From assembly GCF_014195095.1 (NCBI RefSeq), contig NZ_JACIBC010000007.1:248001-312000 (forward strand): a stretch of 64,000 bases of DNA. The letters are read 5' to 3'. The notes under the pieces were generated by a model. It did not search any database. It saw nothing but the letters and a program-made list of their open reading frames with translations, and was not told where the DNA came from. Positions 1 to 7,930 of the stretch are shown here, in pieces (position 1 is the stretch's first letter; every line of letters starts with the position of its first letter). The position numbers and the translations under genes are program-made. This DNA is from Rhizobium sp. BK602 (GTDB lineage Bacteria > Pseudomonadota > Alphaproteobacteria > Rhizobiales > Rhizobiaceae).

Positions 1-987
1 GATGTTGACGCCGTAGCGGATGGTCGAGGCCATATCGACGTCGGAGCCGGCCAGCGTGCCGTCATCCAGGGTCAGCTTCGAGCAGTAGCCGCCCTTGCTG
101 CGGTAGACGGTGCGGCCGTTCAGCGTGAAGCTGTCGAGATCGGTGCCGACGAGCGACATGGCATCGGTGACGAAGAACAGCCGGCCCTCGCCGCGTTTGG
201 CGCGCAGCGCGACGCGCAGCGCCTTGGGATCGACATGGTGGCCGTCGGCGATGATGCCGCACCAGGGCGCCGGGTGGTCGATGGCGGCACCGACGAGGCC
301 GGGCGCGCGATGGCCCATCTGGCTCATGGCGTTGAAGAGATGGGTGACGCCACGCGCGCCGGCGTCGAAGCGGGCATCCGCCGCATCCGCCGTGCAGTCG
401 CTATGACCGATGCTGACAATGACGCCGCCTTCGGCGAGCGCCCGCACCTGCCGCTCCGTCACCTGTTCGGCTGCCATCGTGACCAGCAGCGTGCCGATGG
501 CCTCGCGGGCGCGGATGAAGGTCTTGACGTCGCTGTCCTCGACCGGGCGCATCAGTTCGGCCAGATGCGCGCCCTTGCGCGCGGGTGCCAGATGCGGACC
601 TTCGAGATGCAGGCCGGCGACGCCGCGATCGGCCTTGACGGCCTCGATCGCCGCCTCGATGGCGGCCGTCGTGGCTGCCGCGACGTCGGTGATCAGCGTC
701 GGCAGCAGTGCCGTTGTGCCATAGGGGCGATGACCCGCGGCGATCCTGTACATGGATTCGGGCGAGGGATCGTCGTTCAGCATGCGGCCGCCGCCGCCAT
801 TCACCTGCGCGTCGATGAAGCCGGGCGACAGCACGCCGCCATCGAGGTGGATGACCTCGGCATTGTCGGGGAGGTCGTTGGCGGCGGTGATCGCCTGCAC
901 CCGGCCGTTGCCGACCACAAGCGCACTGTCCTCGTGAAATCGCTCGCCGTCGAAGATGCGGGCGCCGGTAAAGACCTGATGGTTCAT
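1..987 (-). CDS. nagA: N-acetylglucosamine-6-phosphate deacetylase, C-terminus cut by window edge
   Basis: Reading from the ATG at 987 gives 329 codons without a stop, so the gene leaves the window; the family is about 380-390 residues, so roughly 50-60 C-terminal residues are missing. NagA removes acetate from GlcNAc-6-phosphate in the cytosol. The amidohydrolase barrel is clear: GFIDAQVNGG (57-66), the metal-binding HLEGPH (127-132, Glu129), GHS (His195), THLFNAM (His216), substrate loop DGHHVD and the catalytic Asp275 in VTDAM. The start ATG overlaps the stop of the SIS-domain gene (ATGA), so the two are translationally coupled. It is the third gene of a GntR-SIS-nagA operon for amino-sugar catabolism. 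Identification is firm. Confidence 0.95.
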   Translation of the reverse strand, partial: MNHQVFTGARIFDGERFHEDSALVVGNGRVQAITAANDLPDNAEVIHLDGGVLSPGFIDAQVNGGGGRMLNDDPSPESMYRIAAGHRPYGTTALLPTLITDVAAATTAAIEAAIEAVKADRGVAGLHLEGPHLAPARKGAHLAELMRPVEDSDVKTFIRAREAIGTLLVTMAAEQVTERQVRALAEGGVIVSIGHSDCTADAADARFDAGARGVTHLFNAMSQMGHRAPGLVGAAIDHPAPWCGIIADGHHVDPKALRVALRAKRGEGRLFFVTDAMSLVGTDLDSFTLNGRTVYRSKGGYCSKLTLDDGTLAGSDVDMASTIRYGVNI

Positions 988-2018
988 CACATGGTCTCCG
1001 TCACCTTGAGAAGATTAGCCGGCTTATCCGGATCGAAGCCCTTGCGCCGGGTCACCGCTTCGATGAGGCGATAGTAGCAGAGCAGCGATACCAGCGGGTC
1101 GATGAGGCCGTTGCCGGTCGTGGGCATGCGCAGATTGATGCCGGGCAGCGCCGCTGTGGAGAAGGAGACGGCGGTGGCGCCAAGCTTCTGCAGCCGCTCC
1201 AGTGCTTGGGCATTGTGGGCGAAAGCGGCATCGTCGGGCGAGAAGGCGACGATCGGGAAGCCCGGCTGCACCAGCCGCATCGGCCCATGCATGAGTTCGG
1301 CGAGCGAGAAGGCTTCGGCATGCAGGCCGGCGGTTTCCTTGGCCTTCAGTGCCGCTTCCAGCGCAATGGCGAAGGCGGGGCCACGGCCGCCGGTGTAAAG
1401 CGAAGTGGCATTGAAGAGCACGTCCTCGGCCGCCTTGCCGTCGATCCCCGATGTCGCGGCCAGCGCTTCCGGCAATCGGGCGAGGCCGGCGGAGAGCGCC
1501 TGGTCCCCGGAGATCGCCGCTGTGACGCCGGTCAGTGCCGCGACGGAGGCGATGAAGGATTTGGTGGCGGCGACGCTCTTTTCCGGGCCGGCATTGAGGC
1601 CGAGCACGATGTCGGCCTCCCTGGCGAGGGGGCTGTCGGTGACGTTGACGACGGCGATGGTCGTGGCGCCGCCCTTCTTGGCGGCGGCCTGCAGCGCGAT
1701 GATGTCGGGACTGCCGCCCGATTGCGACACGGTGAAGTGGATGCCGCCCTTCAGGTGCAGGGGTGTGCCATAGACCGAGGCGATCGAGGGGCCGATCGAC
1801 GCGACGGGCACGCCGCAGGAGATTTCGAAGAGATATTTGAAGAAGGTGGCGGCATGGTCGGAGGAGCCGCGCGCCGACGTCGTGATCACCGAGGGGCGGG
1901 CGGAGGAGAAGAGCTTCGCGATCTCCGCGAAAGCGGGCTTTTCCTTCTCGAGCAGCGTGGCGACCACGTCGGGCGACTGGCCTGCCTCCGTCAGCATCAG
2001 GGACTGGATCTCGCTCAT
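987..2018 (-). CDS. SIS-domain glucosamine-6-phosphate deaminase/isomerase (GlmS isomerase-like, no glutaminase domain)
   Basis: The 343-residue protein consists of two SIS sugar-phosphate isomerase domains, matching the C-terminal half of GlmS but without the N-terminal glutamine amidotransferase domain. Visible motifs are ARGSS (49-53), SQSGGSPD (98-105), EKSVAATK (146-153) and a C-terminal HAEAFSLAELMHGP segment typical of GlmS/AgaS-type proteins. Lacking the glutaminase domain, it most likely runs in the catabolic direction, turning glucosamine-6-phosphate into fructose-6-phosphate and ammonia (NagB-II type) after NagA. It overlaps both neighbours by four bases (ATGA), so the three genes form one transcript. 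An AgaS-like substrate (galactosamine-6-phosphate) cannot be excluded. Confidence 0.88.
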   Translation of the reverse strand: MSEIQSLMLTEAGQSPDVVATLLEKEKPAFAEIAKLFSSARPSVITTSARGSSDHAATFFKYLFEISCGVPVASIGPSIASVYGTPLHLKGGIHFTVSQSGGSPDIIALQAAAKKGGATTIAVVNVTDSPLAREADIVLGLNAGPEKSVAATKSFIASVAALTGVTAAISGDQALSAGLARLPEALAATSGIDGKAAEDVLFNATSLYTGGRGPAFAIALEAALKAKETAGLHAEAFSLAELMHGPMRLVQPGFPIVAFSPDDAAFAHNAQALERLQKLGATAVSFSTAALPGINLRMPTTGNGLIDPLVSLLCYYRLIEAVTRRKGFDPDKPANLLKVTETM

Positions 2019-2788
2019 AGGTCTTCTCCGATTCTCAATTCAGCAACGAAATCATAGGCATCGCCGCGATAATGCGAGCGGGTATATTCAACGACGCGCT
2101 GGTCTTCCAGGCGCGATATGCGTTCGATCAAGAGCGCCGGGGCGCCGGCCTTGACATTGAGGATCGCGGCCGAGGATGGATCGAGCGTCACCGCCGTCAG
2201 CCGCTGTAGGGCGCGGACCGGCTTGAAGCCGTTGCCGGCCAGCGCATCGTAGAGCGAACCTTCGGAAACCGCATCCTCGCCGAGGAACTTGACGGGCACG
2301 ACGGCGCGCTCGATGGCGAGCGGCTGTCCGTCGGCGAGACGCAGGCGGTCGAGGCGCAGCACGGGCTCCTCGAGGCCGAGACCGAGCAGGAAGGATTCCT
2401 CCGGCGCGGGCGGGCTGACCGTGCGCTGGAGGATGCGCGCCGCCGGCTCGCGGCCGCGCGAGCGCATATCGGCGGAGAAGGAGGAGAGACGCCAGAGCGA
2501 TTGCTCGATACGCTCGACCTGCTGCGAGACGAAAGTGCCGCTGCCATGGCGCGATTCGATGGCGCCCGAGGCAAGCAGGTCGCGATAGGCGGTGCGCACC
2601 GTGACGCGGCCGAGCTGCAAGGCCTCGGCAAGATCGCGCTCGCCCGGCAGCGCCGTGCCCGGTTTCAGCAGACCCTCCTGGATGAGGCCGGCCAGTGCCT
2701 GTGCCAGGCGCTTGTACAGCGGCCCGGTCCCGGCCTCGTCGCGCAGGCCGCGGCTGTTCAATTCGCCGATCAAACTGGTTCTATCCAT
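2015..2788 (-). CDS. GntR/HutC-family transcriptional regulator of the amino-sugar operon
   Basis: The protein has an N-terminal winged helix-turn-helix (GTALPGERDLAEALQLGRV followed by TVRTAYRDL) and a C-terminal UTRA ligand-binding domain, the HutC/NagR arrangement that senses a small effector such as an amino-sugar phosphate. I place the start at the ATG at 2788 (MDRTSLIGEL); an in-frame GTG at 2818 would add ten residues encoded across the presumed operator. It is first in the nag operon and overlaps the SIS gene by ATGA, so it probably represses its own transcript. The GGTTCTA inverted and direct repeats around the start support this. The exact start is uncertain because no clear ribosome site precedes either candidate. 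Confidence 0.87.
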   Translation of the reverse strand: MDRTSLIGELNSRGLRDEAGTGPLYKRLAQALAGLIQEGLLKPGTALPGERDLAEALQLGRVTVRTAYRDLLASGAIESRHGSGTFVSQQVERIEQSLWRLSSFSADMRSRGREPAARILQRTVSPPAPEESFLLGLGLEEPVLRLDRLRLADGQPLAIERAVVPVKFLGEDAVSEGSLYDALAGNGFKPVRALQRLTAVTLDPSSAAILNVKAGAPALLIERISRLEDQRVVEYTRSHYRGDAYDFVAELRIGEDL

Positions 2789-2818
2789 GGTGATTATATA
2801 GAACCTATTTAGAACCAC
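2773..2818 (-). promoter_or_regulatory. Candidate GntR operator: three GGTTCT/AGAACC boxes around the regulator start
   Basis: On the minus strand GGTTCTAAATAGGTTCTATA forms a direct repeat. The second box pairs with TAGAACC just inside the coding start to form a seven-base inverted repeat (GGTTCTA and TAGAACC, 15 bases apart). UTRA-type GntR regulators bind such short inverted repeats next to their own start. The overlap with the initiation region suggests repression of transcription initiation or early elongation. Confidence 0.5.
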
Positions 2819-2911
2819 TCCGCAAGATGAATCTAACGTGCTGGCTGAAAATGAATCGGCCGGGCGTGATGAGCGCCCGGCCGTTTCCTGTCAGGATGGA
2901 GCGATGAGCGC

Positions 2912-3937
2912 TCAGTTCTTGGTGAAGATATAATCCGTTTCCTGACGCAGCACTTCGCCGGGGCGAAGGACGGCGTTGGGGAAGCCTTCATGGTTGATGG
3001 CATCCGGCCAGACCTGGGTTTCCAGGCAGAAGCCGGCGAAGGGGCCGATCTTTTGGCCGTCATGGCCGGGCACGGGAACGTCGAGCTTGAAGCCGGCATA
3101 GAACTGCACGCCGGGCTCGGTGGTGCGCACTTCCAGCGACACGCCGGAATTGATGCTGCGCGCCAGCACGACGGAGCGCTTGGCGGTGCGTTCGCTCGAC
3201 AGGCAGAAATTATGATCGTAGAGCGCCTGTTCGGCGCCGTCGAAACGCTTCATCGGTGCCATTTCGCGGAAGTCGAAGACGGTGCCCGCGACCGAGCGCA
3301 CTTCGCCGGTTGGTACCTGCCGCTCATCCGTCGGCGTATAGTGGTCGGCGGCGATCATGATGTCGTGGCCGAGCGCGTCGTCGCGGCCATCGAGGTTGAA
3401 ATAGGCATGCTGGCAGACATTGGCGAGTGTCGGCTGGTCGCTGGTCGATTCATAGGTGACGGAGAGTTCGCCGTTGCCATGCACCCGATAGGTCGCCTGG
3501 ATCGTGCAATTGCCGGGATAGCCGGCGCGGCCGTCGGGATCGACGATCTTCAGCACCACGCGGTCGGTGTCGTGCTCGACGATCGTCCAGTTGCGCTTGG
3601 CGATATTGTCCTTGCCGCCGTGCAGATGCGTGACGCCCTTCTCGTTGAGCTCCAGCTGATAGTCCTTGCCATCCAGCGCGAAGCGGCCGGCGCCGATGCG
3701 GTTGGCGCAGCGGCCGGGCGTGGCGCCGAAATAGGAGGAATGGGCTGGATAGTCGGCGAAATTGTCGAAGCCGAGCAGCAGCGCCGGGCCATGGCCCTCC
3801 AGCCGCAGGTCCTGAATGACGGCGCCCCAGCTGATGATATGCGCCGTCAGCCCGCCGCCGACGATCTTGACGCGATAGACCGTTTCGCCGCTTGGCGTCG
3901 TTCCGAAAACTTCCCGCTGCAAACTGTTGTCCGTCAT
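2912..3937 (-). CDS. galM: Aldose 1-epimerase (mutarotase)
   Basis: At 341 residues the protein has the normal mutarotase length. It carries the substrate-binding GRCANRI region (about 75-81), GVTHLHGG (about 100), the catalytic histidine in CQHAYFNLDG and the catalytic glutamate in CLETQVWPDA near the C-terminus. It interconverts alpha and beta anomers of aldohexoses in the cytosol. It lies about 120 bases upstream of the GntR gene on the same strand but separated by that gene's operator region, so it is probably a separate unit. The ATG at 3937 gives MTDNSLQREVFG. Confidence 0.93.
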   Translation of the reverse strand: MTDNSLQREVFGTTPSGETVYRVKIVGGGLTAHIISWGAVIQDLRLEGHGPALLLGFDNFADYPAHSSYFGATPGRCANRIGAGRFALDGKDYQLELNEKGVTHLHGGKDNIAKRNWTIVEHDTDRVVLKIVDPDGRAGYPGNCTIQATYRVHGNGELSVTYESTSDQPTLANVCQHAYFNLDGRDDALGHDIMIAADHYTPTDERQVPTGEVRSVAGTVFDFREMAPMKRFDGAEQALYDHNFCLSSERTAKRSVVLARSINSGVSLEVRTTEPGVQFYAGFKLDVPVPGHDGQKIGPFAGFCLETQVWPDAINHEGFPNAVLRPGEVLRQETDYIFTKN

Positions 3938-4147
3938 CTCAGCTCATCCGCTCCCTATCGAAATGCGAGGCCAGACCCTGCCCCCATTCGCCGCGATCCG
4001 CAACCGGTCCGAACGTGAAAATTAGGGGTGGTTTACGGGCGATCAAGCCCCATGCTTCGCAGACTGTGCGAGGAGTGTGCCATGGGTAAGACAGGCGGGT
4101 GCATTGGCGTCGCCTGGGCCTGTCGGATAGTTTCGCCTAACCGCTCT

Positions 4148-4735
4148 TCAGCGAGCCGGCGCCAGCAGCCTGGCGATCTGGGGTGTGACGATCGTGCCGA
4201 ACAGTCCGGGGTCGCTGAAAGCCCTGGCGGAGAGCATTGCGCCATGAACGGACGCCATCAGCATTTGGGCTTCCTCTTCCGGCTGCTTGTCCAACCGGAA
4301 CAGGCCCTGCTCCGCTCCAGCCGCAAGCACCGACGCAAGCCATCCCGCAAGACTGTGGAAATGGGCGCGGACACGTGTCGCGACCTCGTCCGGCAGCATC
4401 TGCATTTCACTGGCGAGCATGGCGCAGATGCAGAAGGGCAGCGAGGCATCGCCAATGCATGTCTGCCAGAAATTCAGATAGGCCCGCAACTGTTCGGCAG
4501 GGCTTGAGACCTGTTCGCGAAGAGAGTTCAAACCCGCTTCGGCCTGCTGCCGGTAGCGATCGACCAGCAGGGCGACCAGCTCGGCCTTCGTTGGAAAGTG
4601 ATGGTGGATGCTCGCCTTCCTGATGCCGATCGCGGCCGAGATATCGGCATAGCTGAAGCCGTTGTAGCCGCCCGCGACGATGAGGGACTGCGCGGTGTCG
4701 AGAATTTTCGTTGAAGTCGAAGTCATTGATTTCAT
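4148..4735 (-). CDS. TetR/AcrR-family repressor
   Basis: The 195-residue protein begins with the TetR helix-turn-helix (AAIGIRKASIHHHFPTKAEL, about residues 36-55). The all-helical ligand-binding remainder resembles the group that controls small stress or detoxification genes. It is divergent from the HdeD-like membrane protein at 4877, and the 141-base spacer holds two palindromes sharing CCTAC/GTAGG half-sites, one of them over a promoter -10 box. It is therefore probably the local repressor of both genes. The ligand is unknown. A second in-frame ATG at 4726 is an alternative start. Confidence 0.88.
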   Translation of the reverse strand: MKSMTSTSTKILDTAQSLIVAGGYNGFSYADISAAIGIRKASIHHHFPTKAELVALLVDRYRQQAEAGLNSLREQVSSPAEQLRAYLNFWQTCIGDASLPFCICAMLASEMQMLPDEVATRVRAHFHSLAGWLASVLAAGAEQGLFRLDKQPEEEAQMLMASVHGAMLSARAFSDPGLFGTIVTPQIARLLAPAR

Positions 4736-4741
4736 GTCGCT

Positions 4742-4759
4742 GCCTACCTTTTGGTAGGC
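4742..4759. promoter_or_regulatory. Candidate TetR operator 1 (GCCTACC-tttt-GGTAGGC)
   Basis: A seven-base perfect inverted repeat with a four-base centre lies seven bases upstream of the TetR start codon. It shares CCTAC/GTAGG half-sites with the palindrome at 4840-4851. As RNA on the plus strand it would also look like a small terminator stem followed by TTTTT, but its place in a divergent promoter region makes an operator more likely. Confidence 0.55.
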
Positions 4760-4818
4760 TTTTTGTCAAGATTGTCGCGACGCTTTCGCTTCTCACAAGA
4801 AGGTGTTTGGGCTGCCGG

Positions 4819-4851
4819 TTGACGTAAAAATTTAATCTCCCTACTAGTAGG
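4819..4851 (+). promoter_or_regulatory. Promoter of the HdeD-like gene with operator over the -10 box
   Basis: A -35 box TTGACG (4819-4824) is followed after exactly 17 bases by TACTAG (4842-4847). The perfect 12-base palindrome CCTACTAGTAGG (4840-4851) covers that -10 box, so a bound TetR dimer would block RNA polymerase. The spacing and the shared half-site with operator 1 support the reading. Confidence 0.6.
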
Positions 4852-4876
4852 TAGATTTTTAACGTGGAGTCCGCCA

Positions 4877-5434
4877 ATGCAAAGCCAATCTTCGACCTCA
4901 TCCAGCTGGCTGCGATCCTATTATTTCGCCCGTGCCATAGTCTCTATTGCCTGGATCGCCGCCGCTGTTCTCCTCAGCGGGCAATCTCGTGCCGTTGCCT
5001 TTCTGCTTGTCATCTATCCGGCGTGGGATGCCCTCGCCAATCTGATTGACGCCCAGGTCAATGGCGGTCTGAAGGCCAACCCGTCGCAAGCATTGAATGT
5101 CGTGGTCAGCACGATAACCGCGCTCGCCGTGCTCGTGGCAGTCAGCAACAGCTCCCATGCCGTTCTGGCGGTGTTCGGGATTTGGGCGATCTTCTCGGGC
5201 CTTCTGCAGCTATCCACGGCGGTCAGGCGCTGGCGTCACCATGGCGCGCAATGGGTGATGATCCTGAGCGGTGGCCAGTCGGCGCTCGCCGGCGGTTTCA
5301 TGATCAGCCTGGCATTTGGCGCGGTAGCGCCGACGATTCTGGACATCGTTCCCTATGCCGGCTTCGGCGCGTTCTACTTCCTGCTTTCGGCAATCTGGCT
5401 CGTCGTCGCGGCCTATCGCAGGGCGGGCGCTTAG
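4877..5434 (+). CDS. HdeD/DUF308-like integral membrane protein
   Basis: The 185-residue product is almost entirely hydrophobic, with about six predicted membrane segments (starting near residues 18, 38, 74, 96, 127 and 157) and short charged loops such as AVRRWRHHG. This matches the HdeD/DUF308 family, small inner-membrane proteins linked to acid and other stress in enterobacteria but of unknown biochemical activity. A GGAG ribosome site precedes the ATG. It is divergent from, and probably repressed by, the TetR protein at 4148-4735. Family assignment is good; function is not known. Confidence 0.8.
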   Translation: MQSQSSTSSSWLRSYYFARAIVSIAWIAAAVLLSGQSRAVAFLLVIYPAWDALANLIDAQVNGGLKANPSQALNVVVSTITALAVLVAVSNSSHAVLAVFGIWAIFSGLLQLSTAVRRWRHHGAQWVMILSGGQSALAGGFMISLAFGAVAPTILDIVPYAGFGAFYFLLSAIWLVVAAYRRAGA

Positions 5435-5516
5435 GCGTTGTCCCATTGTGCCGATGCACCCTTGCTTCGGCTCCCGTGCCTCCGACGGGCAGATGCGCGG
5501 GCTGTTGTTGGGGCTG

Positions 5517-5723
5517 GTCAGGTCAGCTCTTCCGGATCGAAGCCTTGTGCTTGGCCCCTCACCCCACCCCTCTCCCCGCAAGCGGGGCGAGGGGGCTTTA
5601 CAATGCCCAATGCAGGTTCTGTTCGTGTGGTGAGACCGCTTGTTTTGCGCTGTTATCCCCTCGCCCCGCAATGCAGGGTGAGGGGCCAGGCACGAAGCTG
5701 CCGCATCGGCACACTTGCCTGAC
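5517..5723. repeat. Dispersed intergenic repeat, copy A (about 207 bp)
   Basis: The element starts GTCAGGT and ends CCTGAC. Inside, a near-palindromic pair (GGCCCCTCACCCC on the left, GTGAGGGGCC on the right) flanks CCGCAAGCGGGGCGAGGG and a conserved core containing TTCTGTTCGTGTGGTGAG and TTGTTTTGCGCTGT. The same organisation is present in reverse orientation at 39354-39572. It fills most of the space between the HdeD-like gene and the VWA gene. No protein is encoded; it looks like a non-autonomous palindromic element. Confidence 0.75.
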
Positions 5724-5752
5724 CATCGCCAAGCCAGGAGCTGATCGAGAGA

Positions 5753-6940
5753 TCACCGCGACAATTCCCGCGTCGCCTTTTCCAGCCCGCCGAGCGTCAG
5801 CGGATACATGCGCTCGGCAAACAGGCGGCGGATGATGGAGATGGAGGTGGTGTGGCTCCAGTAATCCTCCGGCACGGGGTTGAGCCAGACGCATTTGCGG
5901 AAGTGGCCGGTGATGCGGTTGAGCCAGGCGTCGCCGGCTTCCTTGTTCCAGTGCTCCACCGAACCGCCGGCATGGGTAATCTCGTAGGGGCTCATCGAGG
6001 CGTCGCCGACGAAGACGATGCGGTAATCGGGACCGAAGGTGCGGATCAGGTCGGCCGTGGCGGTCATGTCGACGCGGCGACGGCGATTGTCCTTCCACAC
6101 GCCTTCATAGAGGCAATTGTGGAAGTAGAAATACTCCATATGCCGGAACTCCGCGCGAGCGGCGGAGAAAAGCTCCTCGACCACGCGGATATGATCGTCC
6201 ATCGAGCCACCGATATCGAAGAACATCAAAAGCTTGACGGCGTTGCGCCGCTCCGGCCGCGTCTGGACGTCGAGATAGCCGTGTTCGGCGGTGGAGCGGA
6301 TGGTGCCGGAGAGGTCGAGTTCCTCGGCCGCACCCTCGCGCACCCAGCGGCGCAGGCGTTTCAACGCCACCTTGATGTTGCGGGTGCCGAGCTCGACGCC
6401 GTCGTCGAGGTTGCGGAAATCGCGGCGATCCCAAACCTTGACCGCCTTGCGATGCCGGGACGTCTCTTGGCCGATGCGCACGCCTTCGGGATTATAGCCA
6501 TAGGCGCCGAAAGGCGAGGTGCCCCCTGTGCCGATCCATTTCGAGCCGCCCTGATGCCGTTCCTTCTGCTCGGCCAGCCGCTGGCGCAGCGTCTCCATCA
6601 GCTTTTCGAAGCCGCCGAGCGCCTCGACCAGCTTCTTTTCCTCATCCGTCAGATGTTTCTCGGTGAGCCTGCGCAGCCATTCCTCGGGAATGGCCTCCGG
6701 TTCCGTTGCCTCCGGAGAGCCGCCGATGGCTTCGACGCCGCGGAAGTAATCGGCGAAGACCCGGTCGAAGCGGTCGATGAAGCGCTCGTCCTTCACCAGT
6801 GCCGCGCGGGCCAGATAATAGAAAGCCTCGACGTCGTAGTCGGCGATCCCTTCCTCCATCCCCTCCAGAAGCGACAGGAATTCCCGGAGCGTCACCGGGA
6901 TCTTCGCTTCCTTCAGTTTCAGGAAGAAGGGAATGAACAA
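5753..6940 (-). CDS. VWA domain-containing CoxE-like protein
   Basis: The 395-residue protein has an N-terminal helical region (residues 1-130), a linker rich in charged residues and a C-terminal von Willebrand A-like domain. Its metal site is of the modified type seen in this family: FFDIGGSM (about 233-240) replaces the classical DxSxS. Such proteins act with MoxR-type AAA+ ATPases in chaperone or metal-insertion systems, and a MoxR gene lies at 8695-9537 on the same strand, with metA and a Nudix gene in between. The stop of metA is three bases upstream of this ATG, so the two are probably co-transcribed. The client protein is unknown. Confidence 0.85.
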   Translation of the reverse strand: MFIPFFLKLKEAKIPVTLREFLSLLEGMEEGIADYDVEAFYYLARAALVKDERFIDRFDRVFADYFRGVEAIGGSPEATEPEAIPEEWLRRLTEKHLTDEEKKLVEALGGFEKLMETLRQRLAEQKERHQGGSKWIGTGGTSPFGAYGYNPEGVRIGQETSRHRKAVKVWDRRDFRNLDDGVELGTRNIKVALKRLRRWVREGAAEELDLSGTIRSTAEHGYLDVQTRPERRNAVKLLMFFDIGGSMDDHIRVVEELFSAARAEFRHMEYFYFHNCLYEGVWKDNRRRRVDMTATADLIRTFGPDYRIVFVGDASMSPYEITHAGGSVEHWNKEAGDAWLNRITGHFRKCVWLNPVPEDYWSHTTSISIIRRLFAERMYPLTLGGLEKATRELSR

Positions 6941-6943
6941 GCG

Positions 6944-7870
6944 TTACGTCCTCTCCAGGCCGATCTCTTCCAGATCGTAAGGCGTGGTCTGGTAGATCTC
7001 GTTGATCCAGTTGCCGAAGAACAGATGCGCATGGCTGCGCCAGCGGTTCTGCGGCGCGATCTCCGGATCGTTGTGCGGGAAGTAGTTGTGCGGCATCTTG
7101 ATCGGCACGCCCGCATTCACGTCGCGGAAATATTCGTCCGCCAGCGAGGTGGAATCATACTCTACGTGATTGAACATGTAGAGCCGGTTGCAGGCCTTTT
7201 CGTGCACGAGGCAGACGCCCATCTCGCCCGATTCCATCAGGATCTGCAGGTCGGGCACCTTCTCGATGTCGGCACGGCGCACTTCCGTCCAGCGTGAGAC
7301 CGGCACGGCGAAGTCGTCGGAGAAGCCGTTGAGATAGACCGAGGACGGCTTCAGGTTCTGGTGGCGATAGACGCCGAAGGCCTTTTCCTTCAGCGTGTAT
7401 TTCGGCACCCTGTGGAAATGGTAGATCGCCGCCATGGCGCCCCAGCAGACGTTCAGCGTCGAATGGACATTGGTCGTCGTCCAGTCGAAGATCTGCCGCA
7501 TCTCCTCCCAATAGGTGACGTCCTCATAATCCAGCAGCTCGATCGGGGCGCCGGTGATGATGAAGCCGTCGAACTTGCGGTGCTTCACCTCTTCCCAGGT
7601 CTGGTAGAAGGAGAGCAGGTGCTCTTCCGAGGTGTTCTTGGCCTTGTGGCCGCCAACGCGCACCAGCGAGAACTCCACCTGCAGCGGCGAGGCGCCGACG
7701 AGACGCGCGATCTGCACCTCGGTCTTGATCTTGTTCGGCATGAGGTTGAGCAGCCCGATCTGAAGGGGGCGGATGTCCTGACGGATCGCCACCGTTTCAG
7801 TCATCACCCGCACGCCCTCGCTCTGGAGCGCTTCGAACGCGGGCAGCGTATCGGGAATCTTGATGGGCAT
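6944..7870 (-). CDS. metA: Homoserine O-acyltransferase (MetA; residue 111 predicts acetyl-CoA use)
   Basis: MetA activates homoserine by O-acylation, the first committed step of methionine synthesis. The 308-residue protein starts at the ATG at 7870 (MPIKIPDTLP). The upstream in-frame GTG is rejected because the family starts with MPIKIPD. Numbering matches the E. coli enzyme: catalytic Cys142 (NVCWGA) and His235-Glu237 (FNHVEYDS). Position 111 is glutamate (GAPIELLDY) where succinyl-specific E. coli MetA has glycine. Published work on Bacillus MetA links this glutamate to acetyl-CoA specificity, so homoserine O-acetyltransferase activity is inferred. It is controlled by a SAM-II riboswitch and terminator in the leader. 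Confidence 0.95.
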   Translation of the reverse strand: MPIKIPDTLPAFEALQSEGVRVMTETVAIRQDIRPLQIGLLNLMPNKIKTEVQIARLVGASPLQVEFSLVRVGGHKAKNTSEEHLLSFYQTWEEVKHRKFDGFIITGAPIELLDYEDVTYWEEMRQIFDWTTTNVHSTLNVCWGAMAAIYHFHRVPKYTLKEKAFGVYRHQNLKPSSVYLNGFSDDFAVPVSRWTEVRRADIEKVPDLQILMESGEMGVCLVHEKACNRLYMFNHVEYDSTSLADEYFRDVNAGVPIKMPHNYFPHNDPEIAPQNRWRSHAHLFFGNWINEIYQTTPYDLEEIGLERT

Positions 7871-7883
7871 CGTTATCACTCGA

Positions 7884-7925
7884 CCAAAAACAAAAAAACC
7901 GGCCGCGACATGAATCGCTACCGGT
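7884..7925 (-). terminator. Intrinsic terminator in the metA leader, target of the SAM-II riboswitch
   Basis: On the minus strand ACCGG pairs with CCGGT and GCGA with TCGC across a TTCATG loop, followed directly by TTTTTTTG and TTTTT. It sits between the SAM-II aptamer and the metA start. The seven bases CGCGGCC of its 3' stem (7901-7907) are exactly complementary to GGCCGCG at the 3' edge of the aptamer (7931-7937), which offers an antiterminator. Confidence 0.75.
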
Positions 7926-7930
7926 CCGCA

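Noticed and set aside
4742..4764. Reading the GCCTACC/GGTAGGC repeat plus TTTTT as an intrinsic terminator
   Set aside because: It lies in a divergent promoter region with no gene ending upstream on the plus strand, and its half-sites recur in the second palindrome, which favours an operator.
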